This document shows, one piece after another, positions 36,391 to 45,484 of a stretch of DNA of 64,000 nucleotides. The notes below the pieces were generated by a model, which was not told the DNA's origin, ran no database searches, and saw only the letters and a program-made list of their open reading frames with translations. Origin of the DNA: Taishania sp045629585. GTDB lineage: Bacteria > Bacteroidota > Bacteroidia > Flavobacteriales_D > Crocinitomicaceae. Location of the stretch: contig JAZQRM010000080.1 of assembly GCA_045629585.1 (NCBI GenBank), forward strand, positions 95,110 through 159,109. Direction: 5' to 3'. Numbering within the stretch: the first letter of the stretch is position 1; every line of letters begins with the position of its first letter. The position numbers were made by a program, and so were the translations under genes.

Positions 36391-38982
36391 ATGAGACATT
36401 TAAACTGGGTTTTGATTGGTTCTATTTTCTTAACTGCATGTGGAACAACCAAAACGAACGGAACCACTTCTGACCATTCAGTTACTAGAGCAGTAACAGC
36501 TCCAACTCAATTGGGTGCTAAAGATGCTCAACTTGATATTCATCCAAATCGCAGAGCGACTTTTCACGCTTCTCGCACTTTGTATAATGATATAGTACAC
36601 ACTAAATTGGAGTTAAAGCCAGATTGGCAGAATTCTTACATGTATGGGGTAGCTACTATTTCGGCTAAACCACATTTTTATCCGCAAAACACGCTAGTGC
36701 TAGATGCACAGGGTATGGAAATCAAATCGGTTAAGTTGAAAGGTCAGCCTTTAAAGTACACTTACGATAAAGATGTATTGACCATCAATTTAGATAAAAA
36801 ATATACGCGCGCTGAGCAGTTTACTGTAGTTATTGATTATATAGCAAAACCAGAAGAACGTAAAGCCGGAGGTAGTGAAGCGATTACTTCTGATAAAGGT
36901 CTTTATTTCATTAATCCCACAGGTAAAGATGGGAAGAAGATGCCTCAAATTTGGACACAAGGAGAAACACAATCGAATTCGGTGTGGTTTCCAACGATAG
37001 ATTCACCGAATGCCAAATCGTCTCAAGAGATTCTAATTACAGTTGAAGATAAATATGTAACGCTATCGAATGGTAAGTTAATTTCTTCTAAAAAGAATAG
37101 TGATGGAACACGGACAGATCATTGGAGACAAGACCTGAAGCATGCTCCTTACCTTTTTATGTTGGGTGTGGGTGAATTTAAAATTGTTAAAGATTATTAT
37201 GTTCGTCCGGATGGTTCAAAGATGGAGGTTTTCTACTATGTAGAGCCGGAATGGGAACAGTATGCAAAGGATATTTTTGGTCAAACTCCGGAGATGATTG
37301 GTTTTTTCTCTAAGCTTTTAGGTGTAGAATTCCCTTGGGATAAGTACCACCAAATAGTTGTTAGAGATTATGTTTCAGGAGCCATGGAGAATACGGGTGC
37401 CGTAGTGTTTGGGGATTTTGTTTATCGTACAAAACAAGAATTAATTGATGCGAATGAGCAGTCAATTATAGCGCATGAATTATTTCATCACTGGTTTGGT
37501 GATTTGGTAACCGCAGAGTCGTGGTCCAATCTTCCATTGAATGAAGCTTTTGCTAATTATTCCCAGTATTTATGGGATGAGTACAAATATGGTAAAGAGG
37601 TTGCTGATTATAATGCAGCCAAGGAAGAAATTGGGTATTTGCAACAATCTCAATCTTCTGGTCATCATGATCTAATTTGGTATGATTATAATTCACGAGA
37701 GGAAATGTTTGATTCCCATTCCTATAATAAAGGAGGGCGTATTTTACATATGTTAAGAAATTATGTGGGTGATGAAGCTTTCTTTGCAGCTCTGAATAAA
37801 TATCTTACGGATAATGCCTACCAAGCTGCTGAGCATCATCATTTGCGTTTAGCTTTTGAAGAGGTGACTGGTGAGGATATGAATTGGTTTTTTCAACAAT
37901 GGTTCACTGCTAAAGGTCATCCTGTTTTAGATTTTTCTTACGAACAAAAGGACGGTGAATTGTTGGTTAAAGTAAAACAAAAGCAAGATTTAAAAGAATT
38001 CCCTATTTTCAAATTACCTTACGTTATAGCTGTCAAAGATGAAGATGGATTAACAAAACATAAGGTTACTTTATTTACTATTGATACAACTTTCGTTATT
38101 CCGATTAGAGGTAATGTTATCACTGTTATTCCTGATTATGATGAGGTTCTATTGGGGACTTTGAAGGATGGTAAATCAGCTGATATGTTTGTGCAGTCTT
38201 ACTACAATGCAGCAAATTGGAGAACAAGAAATAGCGCCCTTATTAATGCATATCGCGCTGCAGGTTATCAGGATTTACTGTTAGATGCAATGAATGATCC
38301 GTTTTATGGGATTCGTGCAAAGGCAATTGAATTGAGTGGACGATTGAAGGATGAGAAGCAAAAGAAAGGGATTGAGATAATTGTTAAAGCAGTAACAAAC
38401 GATAAAAATCCGAGTGTTAGAACAGCAGCAGTTAATGCATTGGCAAAGTTGAAATATGAGGGATTAGTTGAGATTTGTAAGGAGCGTATTGCTGCCGATT
38501 CTTCTTTTAATGTAATTGGTGCGGCTTTAACAGCCTTGAATGAGACGAATCCTAGTGAAGCTTTAGCATTGGCTGCCGATTTAGAGAATCTTAAGTCAGC
38601 AAATATTGATGTTGTTTTAGCGGATATGTTCGTTTCTAATGAAGATCCTCGTGCATTTGATTTTATGAAGAAATCCATATTGAGTGACTACATGTCTGGA
38701 TTTAATGAGGTCGGGATGTTAAACTTGTTAACCACTTACGGTGCCAAATCTGGTTTAGACGAGTTGGATAAAGTGGTTGATGTAATGAATATTGTGAAAA
38801 TTGATGGCGGTATGTATGCGCAAATGTTTATTAAATCGAATTTCGAATATTTGATTAAAGAATTGGATTCAGCTAAAGAAGAATTAAATGAATTGGTTAA
38901 AGAAAATAGATTAACTAAAGCGCAAGCTGATGAGTATCTGATCAAGATTGATGATATTTTAGCAAAAATTAATAAAAAGTAA
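36391..38982 (+). CDS. M1 family metallopeptidase (aminopeptidase), lipoprotein
   Basis: An 863-residue envelope aminopeptidase. Lipobox LTAC near residue 17 predicts a lipoprotein. The N-terminal beta-domain is followed by the substrate motif SGAMENTG (about 328-335) and the zinc site AHELFHHW (HELFH about 362-366) with the third ligand in LNEAFANY (about 385). The C-terminal part (about 600-860) is helical with HEAT-like repeats and ends in a charged helix. Length and order are typical of the Bacteroidota branch of M1. It likely trims peptides in the periplasm or at the surface for nutrition. Confidence 0.93.
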   Translation: MRHLNWVLIGSIFLTACGTTKTNGTTSDHSVTRAVTAPTQLGAKDAQLDIHPNRRATFHASRTLYNDIVHTKLELKPDWQNSYMYGVATISAKPHFYPQNTLVLDAQGMEIKSVKLKGQPLKYTYDKDVLTINLDKKYTRAEQFTVVIDYIAKPEERKAGGSEAITSDKGLYFINPTGKDGKKMPQIWTQGETQSNSVWFPTIDSPNAKSSQEILITVEDKYVTLSNGKLISSKKNSDGTRTDHWRQDLKHAPYLFMLGVGEFKIVKDYYVRPDGSKMEVFYYVEPEWEQYAKDIFGQTPEMIGFFSKLLGVEFPWDKYHQIVVRDYVSGAMENTGAVVFGDFVYRTKQELIDANEQSIIAHELFHHWFGDLVTAESWSNLPLNEAFANYSQYLWDEYKYGKEVADYNAAKEEIGYLQQSQSSGHHDLIWYDYNSREEMFDSHSYNKGGRILHMLRNYVGDEAFFAALNKYLTDNAYQAAEHHHLRLAFEEVTGEDMNWFFQQWFTAKGHPVLDFSYEQKDGELLVKVKQKQDLKEFPIFKLPYVIAVKDEDGLTKHKVTLFTIDTTFVIPIRGNVITVIPDYDEVLLGTLKDGKSADMFVQSYYNAANWRTRNSALINAYRAAGYQDLLLDAMNDPFYGIRAKAIELSGRLKDEKQKKGIEIIVKAVTNDKNPSVRTAAVNALAKLKYEGLVEICKERIAADSSFNVIGAALTALNETNPSEALALAADLENLKSANIDVVLADMFVSNEDPRAFDFMKKSILSDYMSGFNEVGMLNLLTTYGAKSGLDELDKVVDVMNIVKIDGGMYAQMFIKSNFEYLIKELDSAKEELNELVKENRLTKAQADEYLIKIDDILAKINKK

Positions 38983-39004
38983 AAAACACCTATTTACACT
39001 ATTT

Positions 39005-39029
39005 AGCAGGCTTTACGGCCTGCTTTTTT
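39005..39029 (+). terminator. Intrinsic terminator after the M1 peptidase
   Basis: Six-bp stem (agcagg / cctgct) with 8-base loop and a T run. Confidence 0.8.
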
Positions 39030-39129
39030 ATTTAATGATTATTATTTAGTCATAAAAATGATTAGAAATTTGTCGTTTTGATTTTTTCCGTTTACTTTTG
39101 GTTTCATAACGATATGCAAAAAGAATGTT

Positions 39130-39600
39130 ATGGCTTTATTTAATGAACTGAAAGTGGGGGCGGATGCTCCTCTTTTCAAAGTAAATGATTTTAAGGGTGA
39201 AATTATAGATTTACAGTCTTTTAGAGGTCGAAAGGTTGTCTTGTATTTTTATCCCAAAGATATGACTCCTGGATGTACAGCGCAGGCCTGTAACTTACAA
39301 GAAAACTTAGAGGTTTTGACAAAATCAAACTTTGTAGTAATTGGTGTTAGTGCAGATGAGGTTTCTCGTCACGAAAGGTTTGCAGCTAAATACAATTTGG
39401 AATTTACTTTAATTTCTGATACTGATCATATTCTTATCAATCAATATGGTGTTTGGGGACTTAAAAAGTTTATGGGTAAAGAGTATGATGGTATTCATCG
39501 TACGACCTTTATAATCGATGAAAAGGGTTCTATTGAACATATAATAGAGAAACCTAACACTAAGAACCAAACGCAACAAATTCTTGATTTGTATAAGTGA
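39130..39600 (+). CDS. bcp: Thioredoxin-dependent thiol peroxidase (peroxiredoxin Q/Bcp)
   Basis: A 156-residue cytoplasmic peroxiredoxin that reduces peroxides with electrons from thioredoxin. The peroxidatic Cys is in YPKDMTPGCTAQACNLQ, with a possible resolving Cys five residues on, the Bcp pattern. Conserved GVSADEVSRHERFAAKY and HRTTFIIDEKG follow. Single gene, about 80 bases before recA. Confidence 0.95.
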   Translation: MALFNELKVGADAPLFKVNDFKGEIIDLQSFRGRKVVLYFYPKDMTPGCTAQACNLQENLEVLTKSNFVVIGVSADEVSRHERFAAKYNLEFTLISDTDHILINQYGVWGLKKFMGKEYDGIHRTTFIIDEKGSIEHIIEKPNTKNQTQQILDLYK

Positions 39601-39636
39601 TTCTTTAAACGTAAATAGATTACGTTCTTTATGACG

Positions 39637-39644
39637 TACATTTG
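39637..39644 (+). promoter_or_regulatory. Candidate -7 element TACATTTG for recA
   Basis: Exact TAnnTTTG match 36 bases before the recA ATG; -33 element unclear. No LexA-type palindrome was noticed. Confidence 0.45.
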
Positions 39645-39680
39645 TTTTATCAATAAAAACGAATATTTAAATCCTACGAT

Positions 39681-40715
39681 ATGGCAAGCAAAGAAGTAAA
39701 TGTGGAAAAATTAAAAGCGTTGCAATTAACGCTTGATAAATTAGATAAAACATACGGTAAAGGAACCGTTATGAAATTAGGGGATGCCCCAATCGAAAAG
39801 ATTGATGCAATACCAACAGGATCTTTGACCTTAGATTTAGCTCTAGGTGTCAATGGACTCCCAAAAGGAAGAATAATAGAGATTTACGGACCTGAATCTT
39901 CCGGTAAAACAACTTTGGCGATCCATGCAATTGCCGAGGTTCAAAAACAAGGTGGAATCGCTGCATTTGTAGATGCAGAACATGCATTTGATCAATTTTA
40001 TGCGGCTAAATTAGGAGTTGATGTAGAGAACTTATTGATCTCTCAACCTGATAATGGTGAACAAGCATTGGAGATTGCTGATAATTTGATACGCTCTGGA
40101 GCGATTGACTTATTGGTGATTGATTCCGTAGCTGCTCTAACACCAAAAGCGGAGATAGAAGGGGAAATGGGTGATTCTCAAATGGGACTTCAAGCTCGTT
40201 TGATGTCTAAAGCATTACGAAAATTAACAGGTTCAATAAACAAAGCGAACTGTTGTTGTATCTTTATCAATCAATTACGTGATAAAATCGGAGTAATGTT
40301 CGGTAATCCTGAAACGACCACAGGAGGAAATGCTTTGAAATTTTACGCTTCTGTTCGTATAGATATTCGTAGAGCGACTCAAATTAAAGATGGAGAGGAT
40401 GTAATCGGTAACCGAGTGAAGGTTAAAGTGGTCAAAAATAAGGTTGCTCCACCATTTAAACGTGCTGAATTTGATATCATGTATGGTGAGGGGATTTCTA
40501 AAGTTGGTGAAATAATCGATTTAGGAGTTGAATTAAATGTAATTAAGAAAAGTGGTTCTTGGTTTTCCTATGGAGAAACTCGTTTAGGTCAAGGACGTGA
40601 CGCTGTAAAAAGTATTATTCTTGACAATCCTGAATTATTGTTAGAATTGGAACAGAAAATTAAAGACATTCTTGACAACAATACTACTGCAGTAGTGGAG
40701 GAAGTTCAAGAATAA
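39681..40715 (+). CDS. recA: Recombinase A
   Basis: A 344-residue ATPase that forms filaments on single-stranded DNA for homologous recombination and SOS signalling. It has the Walker A loop GPESSGKTTLA near residue 70, the FVDAEHAFD and LLVIDSVAALTP motifs, and loop segments MGLQARLMSKALRKL and NQLRDKIGVMFGNPETTTGGNALKFY. The acidic tail (VVEEVQE) is short. dprA, its known loader, is also in this window but far away. Confidence 0.99.
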   Translation: MASKEVNVEKLKALQLTLDKLDKTYGKGTVMKLGDAPIEKIDAIPTGSLTLDLALGVNGLPKGRIIEIYGPESSGKTTLAIHAIAEVQKQGGIAAFVDAEHAFDQFYAAKLGVDVENLLISQPDNGEQALEIADNLIRSGAIDLLVIDSVAALTPKAEIEGEMGDSQMGLQARLMSKALRKLTGSINKANCCCIFINQLRDKIGVMFGNPETTTGGNALKFYASVRIDIRRATQIKDGEDVIGNRVKVKVVKNKVAPPFKRAEFDIMYGEGISKVGEIIDLGVELNVIKKSGSWFSYGETRLGQGRDAVKSIILDNPELLLELEQKIKDILDNNTTAVVEEVQE

Positions 40716-40732
40716 TTGCATATCGTAGGTTT

Positions 40733-40760
40733 AAACGGGGTAGGCATACCCCGTTTTTTT
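40733..40760 (+). terminator. Intrinsic terminator after recA
   Basis: Ten-bp stem (aaacggggta / taccccgttt) with 4-base loop GGCA and a T run. Confidence 0.9.
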
Positions 40761-40831
40761 AACTGACAGATGTTGTAAAGTGATTAATAATAATTGGTTA
40801 TATTTTTATTTTAAAAAAAACTCGATCCAGT

Positions 40832-40864
40832 TTGTTTTTCGAAGGAATAAAACCCTTATATTTG
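40832..40864 (+). promoter_or_regulatory. Promoter of tRNA-Leu (TTG ... TATATTTG)
   Basis: A -33 TTG at 40832-40834 and a -7 TATATTTG at 40857-40864 with a 22-base spacer, 18 bases before the mature tRNA. The most complete Bacteroidota-type promoter in the window together with that of rluB. Confidence 0.7.
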
Positions 40865-40882
40865 CACTCACGATTTTGAAAT

Positions 40883-40964
40883 GCCCGAGTGGCGGAACTG
40901 GTAGACGCGCTGGATTCAAAATCCTGTTCTTTCGGGAGTGCCGGTTCGATTCCGGCCTCGGGTA
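40883..40964 (+). tRNA. tRNA-Leu (anticodon CAA)
   Basis: An 82-base class II tRNA with acceptor arms gcccgag / ctcgggt, D-arm (tggcggaactggtagacgc), anticodon loop ttcaaaa giving CAA, a variable arm, and T-arm gccggttcgattccggc. The CCA end is not encoded. The anticodon stem has one T-T mismatch in its five pairs and the acceptor ends in a G-T pair. Preceded by a good promoter and followed at once by a terminator. Confidence 0.95.
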
Positions 40965-40965
40965 C

Positions 40966-40994
40966 AAAGCCTCGATTTATTCGAGGCTTTTTTT
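40966..40994. terminator. Terminator of tRNA-Leu, also usable by the opposing nitrilase gene
   Basis: Perfect 10-bp stem (aaagcctcga / tcgaggcttt) with a 5-base loop followed by T's, beginning 2 bases after the tRNA. Confidence 0.85.
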
Positions 40995-40999
40995 ATGAC

Positions 41000-41896
41000 C
41001 TATTCTAAGGTTATTTTTCTTACAGTCATTCCTTCGATATGGTTTATTGTTAACAATTGTTGGTCCTTGTAATTGTATACAGATGGTGATTTTCTAGTTT
41101 GACGAAGCGTAGAAAGATCTAAATCAAAAATTTTCCATCCTTCTTCATTAGCGGTTCCAATTGCATATATTCCTTCTTCAGGTTGTCCGTTATCAGGAGT
41201 GGAGTAGTGAGCCGCGTAACCGTAATTGATGTCAACAGCCGGAGACCACTCTGATAATCCAATTGTTTGTGAAACTATTGCATAGCATTGATTTTCCATT
41301 GCTCGGGCTCTACAACCAACATGAACACGTGTAGCTCCTCTAATCGTTTCTGTGCAGCTAGGGGCAAATAGTATTTCCATGCCTTCTTTTGCCAATAATT
41401 GTGCTCCTATTGCGAATTCACTGTCATAACAGATTTGAATTCCAAATGTGGTGTCTTTATATGAGAAATTTGTTAGGATTTTCTCTCCAGATGATATGTT
41501 CCATTCTTCATCTTCGAATCGAGTCATGAATAGTTTATCTTGGTGATGTACATTTCCTTTTGTATCGATCACATAAGCTCTGTTGACATATTTATTTCCT
41601 TCTTTAACCGGAAAACTAGGGGTGATGATTACAACTTCATTATCAGTTGCAAGCTCTGTATAGGTTGCTAGAAAGTCTTTGTGTAATACCTGCATTTGTA
41701 CTACTTGAGTGGAAGGATCATTTTGATTTTCTACTAAACTGGATAATTCCATTGAACCATATTCTGGAAAGCAAAGAATTTCCGCTTGTAAAGCAACCGC
41801 TTCTTCTACCCATTCAGTTGTATGTTGGACCCAATCTTCAAGGGATTCAAATTGTGTTATCGGATATTGTGCGGCAGCAACTTTTAGTATAGACAT
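41000..41896 (-). CDS. Carbon-nitrogen hydrolase (nitrilase superfamily)
   Basis: A 298-residue cytoplasmic amidase-like enzyme. The Glu-Lys-Cys triad is visible: CFPEYGSMEL (Glu 45), HHQDKLFMTRFE (Lys) and IQICYDSEF (Cys). RVHVGCRARAMENQCY is also typical of the superfamily. It is the last of three tightly spaced genes after a GNAT acetyltransferase and an NTF2-like protein; in some bacteria GNAT and nitrilase domains are fused, so the two may act on the same molecule. The substrate is not known. Confidence 0.92.
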   Translation of the reverse strand: MSILKVAAAQYPITQFESLEDWVQHTTEWVEEAVALQAEILCFPEYGSMELSSLVENQNDPSTQVVQMQVLHKDFLATYTELATDNEVVIITPSFPVKEGNKYVNRAYVIDTKGNVHHQDKLFMTRFEDEEWNISSGEKILTNFSYKDTTFGIQICYDSEFAIGAQLLAKEGMEILFAPSCTETIRGATRVHVGCRARAMENQCYAIVSQTIGLSEWSPAVDINYGYAAHYSTPDNGQPEEGIYAIGTANEEGWKIFDLDLSTLRQTRKSPSVYNYKDQQLLTINHIEGMTVRKITLE

Positions 41897-41905
41897 ATTA
41901 ATTTG

Positions 41906-42493
41906 TTAAATTTCTTTTGTCCAAAAGATAAGTTTTTTGGGTGTTTCCATTTCTTCTTCGCGATCCAACCAATTCATTTTGCATTTTAAATCTGGTTGTT
42001 CAAAATAACCAAGTTTTTCCCATAGTCCTTTATTGTCACGATAATTCACGGGCTTTAGTGGATGGTATTCTGGTCGTTCAACAGAACAAAAACAGGTTTT
42101 CGTTTTGTTTAGTTTTTTGGCCTGTTCTTCTCTAATTTCAAAAAAACGTATGCCATAGCCACGTCCTCTGTATTCTGGTAATATAATACTTTCACCAAAG
42201 TAGAGGTAATCATCTATATTTAATCCTTGTGCAATAAAAGGAACTTTGACCTCGTCAGTTTCTTCTGTTAATGGTAAGCAGGTTGTTGCGCCGACCATTT
42301 TTGATCCATCGTATATTGCAAACAAAAGTGCATTAGGACTTTGTGCATACGTTTTGATATAATCTAATTCGTATTCCAGTGTTCCTTCGTATAGATAAGG
42401 GAAATCATAAAATACAGAAATGCGAAGGGCAGCAAAATCACTTGCCACCCTTTCAATTTCTTTTCCTTTAAAATGGTTTTCTGTTATTTTCAT
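41906..42493 (-). CDS. GNAT family N-acetyltransferase
   Basis: A 195-residue acetyltransferase. The acetyl-CoA loop lies in LPEYRGRGYGIRFFE, preceded by the usual strand (FGESIILP) and followed by a Tyr-containing GLWEKLGYF near the C-terminus. It lies 9 bases before the nitrilase gene and shares one base with the NTF2-like gene. The acceptor substrate cannot be read; pairing with the nitrilase suggests a small amine or amide. Confidence 0.88.
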   Translation of the reverse strand: MKITENHFKGKEIERVASDFAALRISVFYDFPYLYEGTLEYELDYIKTYAQSPNALLFAIYDGSKMVGATTCLPLTEETDEVKVPFIAQGLNIDDYLYFGESIILPEYRGRGYGIRFFEIREEQAKKLNKTKTCFCSVERPEYHPLKPVNYRDNKGLWEKLGYFEQPDLKCKMNWLDREEEMETPKKLIFWTKEI

Positions 42494-42894
42494 TAAGAAA
42501 CCAATTCAATCCATAATTCCAGATTATAATTTGTTGCAAGTTTTATAATTTTACCATCTTTAACTTCAACAAATGCGGAAGCTGGTAATATGTAAGCTTG
42601 TTCTTCTGCTTCGGGTAATCCGGCTTCTGCTTTTTTGTAAATACCATTTACTGTAAATGTTACTGCAATTTTATTATCATCAGTTTCATTAACATAAAAT
42701 GATAATTTAGTAAGTGTTTCTTCGTAACACTCGTCCATTTTTTCTAAAAATTCTGTAAATAGTGTTTTACCAATTCTTGGTTCACCTTGGTTGGGTTCAT
42801 GTAAAATGTCCTCTGCTACTAAATCCAACATTCCATTCCAATTACGGTCATTAAATTCACCGTAATATTGTTTAACGATATCCAAACTTTTCAT
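42493..42894 (-). CDS. NTF2-like / SnoaL-like protein
   Basis: A 133-residue cone-fold protein: LDIVKQYYGEFNDRNWNGMLDLVAEDILHE, RIGKTLFTEFLEKM and SAFVEVKDGKIIKLATNYN follow the nuclear transport factor 2/ketosteroid isomerase pattern. Family members may be enzymes or binding proteins. It heads a three-gene unit with GNAT and nitrilase, and is divergent from hutI. Confidence 0.82.
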   Translation of the reverse strand: MKSLDIVKQYYGEFNDRNWNGMLDLVAEDILHEPNQGEPRIGKTLFTEFLEKMDECYEETLTKLSFYVNETDDNKIAVTFTVNGIYKKAEAGLPEAEEQAYILPASAFVEVKDGKIIKLATNYNLELWIELVS

Positions 42895-42937
42895 AGTATG
42901 AAATTACGAAATTTAATATCAATTTCAATATAGTTAG

Positions 42938-42965
42938 TTGCTAAAGAAGGTTTATTCTATTTTTG
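42938..42965 (+). promoter_or_regulatory. Candidate promoter of hutI (TTG, 17 bases, TATTTTTG)
   Basis: TTG at 42938-42940 and TATTTTTG at 42958-42965 at reasonable spacing, 18 bases before the hutI ATG. Confidence 0.5.
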
Positions 42966-42983
42966 ATAAAAAATAATTAGTGT

Positions 42984-44216
42984 ATGCAAAGAATTCTGAT
43001 CAAAAACATCAAAGAGTTGGTTCAGGTAGGTGAAAATATTCCTGCTAAAATTAGAGGAGGTGAAATGAAGGAAGTGCCAACTATTTCTGATGCCTTTTTA
43101 GCATTAGAAGATGGTGAAGTTGTTGCATATGGACCGATGAGTGAATGGGAGGGTGTTACAGATTGGCGTGACTTGGAGGTTATTGATGCAAGTAATCGAT
43201 ATGTTCTTCCTGCTTTTATCGATTCGCATACACATTGTGTTTTTGCTGCATATCGAGAAGAAGAGTTTGCGGACAGAATCAAAGGTTTAACTTATGAAGA
43301 TATAGCCGCTAAAGGTGGAGGTATTTTGAATTCTGCTGAAAAGTTGGGTCTAATGGACGAAGATACTCTTTTTGAAGAGGCGTTAGCTCGTGTACAACGA
43401 TTTATGTCTTATGGTACAGGTGCTATTGAGATTAAATCCGGTTATGGTTTAACGGTTGAGTCTGAATTAAAAATTTTACGTGTCATTAAGCGTTTAAAAG
43501 AAGTGTTACCCATTGTTGTAAAATCAACTTTTCTTGGTGCTCATGCTATTCCTAAACATTTTAAAGAAAATCGTCGCGCTTATATTGATCAAATTATTCT
43601 CGAAATGTTACCTGTTATTGCTACTGAAAAATTGGCTGATTACATAGATGTTTTTTGTGAACGAAATTATTTCTCGTTGGAAGAAATGGAAGAAATATGT
43701 AAAGCTGGATTAGCTTATGGATTAAAGCCAAAAGTGCATGTTAATCAATTTTCAATATTAGGAGGAATTGCAAAAGCTGTTGAACTTGGCGCGATTTCTG
43801 TAGATCATCTAGAAGAATTGGATGAGAATGATATTGATATTTTGAAAACAGGAGATACAATACCAACTTTATTGCCAAGCTGTTCGCATTTTATAAATAT
43901 ACCTTTTGCTAATGCGCGTGGCTTGATGGATGCTGGTTTGCCTGTGGCTTTGGCTAGTGATTTCAACCCAGGTACAACACCAAGCGGTAATTTAAGTTTC
44001 GTTTGGTCTTTGGCTTGTATTAAGATGAAGATGACGACAGAGGAGGCGCTAAACGCATTGACTGTAAATGCAGCTGCGGCCATGGAATTAAGTGATACAC
44101 ATGGTGTAATAGCATTGGGGCGTAAATCTCCAATCATTATTACAAAAGAAATTCCGTCGCTATCCTATATTCCGTATGCTTTTGGGGATCAATTAGTTGA
44201 TAGAATAATTTATTGA
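42984..44216 (+). CDS. hutI: Imidazolonepropionase
   Basis: A 410-residue amidohydrolase that opens imidazolonepropionate in histidine degradation. Metal-site motifs FIDSHTHCVF, the KGGGILNSAEK loop, EIKSGYGLT, FLGAHAIPKHF, VHVNQFS and ALASDFNPGT are in family order. No other hut gene is near, so the rest of the pathway is encoded elsewhere. It is followed after one base by a TraB-like gene. Confidence 0.95.
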   Translation: MQRILIKNIKELVQVGENIPAKIRGGEMKEVPTISDAFLALEDGEVVAYGPMSEWEGVTDWRDLEVIDASNRYVLPAFIDSHTHCVFAAYREEEFADRIKGLTYEDIAAKGGGILNSAEKLGLMDEDTLFEEALARVQRFMSYGTGAIEIKSGYGLTVESELKILRVIKRLKEVLPIVVKSTFLGAHAIPKHFKENRRAYIDQIILEMLPVIATEKLADYIDVFCERNYFSLEEMEEICKAGLAYGLKPKVHVNQFSILGGIAKAVELGAISVDHLEELDENDIDILKTGDTIPTLLPSCSHFINIPFANARGLMDAGLPVALASDFNPGTTPSGNLSFVWSLACIKMKMTTEEALNALTVNAAAAMELSDTHGVIALGRKSPIIITKEIPSLSYIPYAFGDQLVDRIIY

Positions 44217-44217
44217 T

Positions 44218-45426
44218 ATGAAATATTTTGTAGTAATTTTTCTTTGTGTCTTTTGTTCAAACATCGGTATCACTCAGGTTAACAATAGGTCTCAATTGTT
44301 TTGGGAGATCAAGTCTCCAAAGGGTTTTACTTCCTACTTGTATGGAACAATTCACAGTAATAATCGTGCGGTTTTTAATTTGCCTGATTCGCTTTACATC
44401 GTTTTGAATGACACAAAGCTGTTAGTCATGGAAACGGATATGTACTCTATATCTCGTGATTTAGAGGTACGTTCATCCGCGATTTCTTTAAATTTTGATA
44501 CTTATGGTTTACCCTACACATCGTCTAATTTAGCAACTGAAACTGTTTACGGAAATGAAGATGGAATGCCTCATTTTTTAGACATGTACTTACTGAATTT
44601 AGCTCAACTTAACGGTATCGCATATACAACCTTGGAGTCTATGGAGACGCAAATTGCATTATCAAAAACGGTTAAAGGTTTGGATGAACCAGACAGTGTA
44701 ATGCTTGATGCTGTTTTACTTGAATCTACTTTGGAAGGTTTATATATAAATGGTGATATAAATGGAATAGACCGAATATTAAGAAAATATTATACAGCAG
44801 GATTGTACAATAAAATGATAGTTCTTAGAAATACATCTATGGCTAATCGTTTAGATACCCTTCTATCTCATCAAAGTGGCGTCGTTGTTTTAGGGGCTGC
44901 GCATCTTGGAGGTAATTATGGTGTGTTGAAACAACTGAAGAATAGAGGTTGGACAATTCGCTTGATTAATTCTGATAGTTACCCTGCTAATGAACTTAAG
45001 AAGCTGATGAGAAGTAAGCGTTCTTTTACAGTTGTGGACGAAGCTGTAAGATTACATAGTGAGTGGCCTGGGATTCCGATTGAAATGGATCGTGAAGGTT
45101 TGTTAAATTTCTATTTTTTCAAAGAATTAGGACAAGGTAATGCGTTCACGATTGAATTAATTGATCGATCAAATTATGAGGATTTACTGTCTGTAGCTAA
45201 AGATTATATTCTTACACCTGGTGACGCTAAAATCATTCGTTATGTGACGGATGATGGTTATATCTATTACGAAGGAGTTTCTGATTCCTATCCAGAAGGG
45301 TTGTCTTGGGTTAGAGTAATTGCTGGTGAACATGCTTTTGCGGTGCTTAAGGCCTACGGAGGTAATAAATTCATGAACTCGGATAGACCTCAAAAATTCT
45401 TCAACAATTGTTGGTTTATAGAATAA
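44218..45426 (+). CDS. TraB/GumN family protein with C-terminal extension
   Basis: A 402-residue exported protein (signal peptide ends GITQ). Residues about 25-265 are a TraB/GumN domain: LFWEIKSPKGFTSYLYGTIHSN (conserved GTxH), KLLVMETDM (Glu) and VVVLGAAHLGG (GxxH). The family is thought to be metalloprotease-like. A further 135 or so residues with no recognised domain follow, longer than most family members. It starts one base after the hutI stop; the link may be only positional. Confidence 0.82.
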   Translation: MKYFVVIFLCVFCSNIGITQVNNRSQLFWEIKSPKGFTSYLYGTIHSNNRAVFNLPDSLYIVLNDTKLLVMETDMYSISRDLEVRSSAISLNFDTYGLPYTSSNLATETVYGNEDGMPHFLDMYLLNLAQLNGIAYTTLESMETQIALSKTVKGLDEPDSVMLDAVLLESTLEGLYINGDINGIDRILRKYYTAGLYNKMIVLRNTSMANRLDTLLSHQSGVVVLGAAHLGGNYGVLKQLKNRGWTIRLINSDSYPANELKKLMRSKRSFTVVDEAVRLHSEWPGIPIEMDREGLLNFYFFKELGQGNAFTIELIDRSNYEDLLSVAKDYILTPGDAKIIRYVTDDGYIYYEGVSDSYPEGLSWVRVIAGEHAFAVLKAYGGNKFMNSDRPQKFFNNCWFIE

Positions 45427-45471
45427 TTCGCAAATTTCAATCTACCTTAACGTTTTGTGCCTCTCAAATAC

Positions 45472-45479
45472 TATATTTG
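45472..45479 (+). promoter_or_regulatory. Candidate -7 element TATATTTG next to a start codon
   Basis: Exact match ending 5 bases before the ATG at 45485; a TTG lies 14 bases upstream, somewhat close. Confidence 0.4.
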
Positions 45480-45484
45480 AAGGT

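Noticed and set aside
40780..40998. 72-codon plus-strand frame
   Set aside because: It runs through the tRNA-Leu gene and its promoter.
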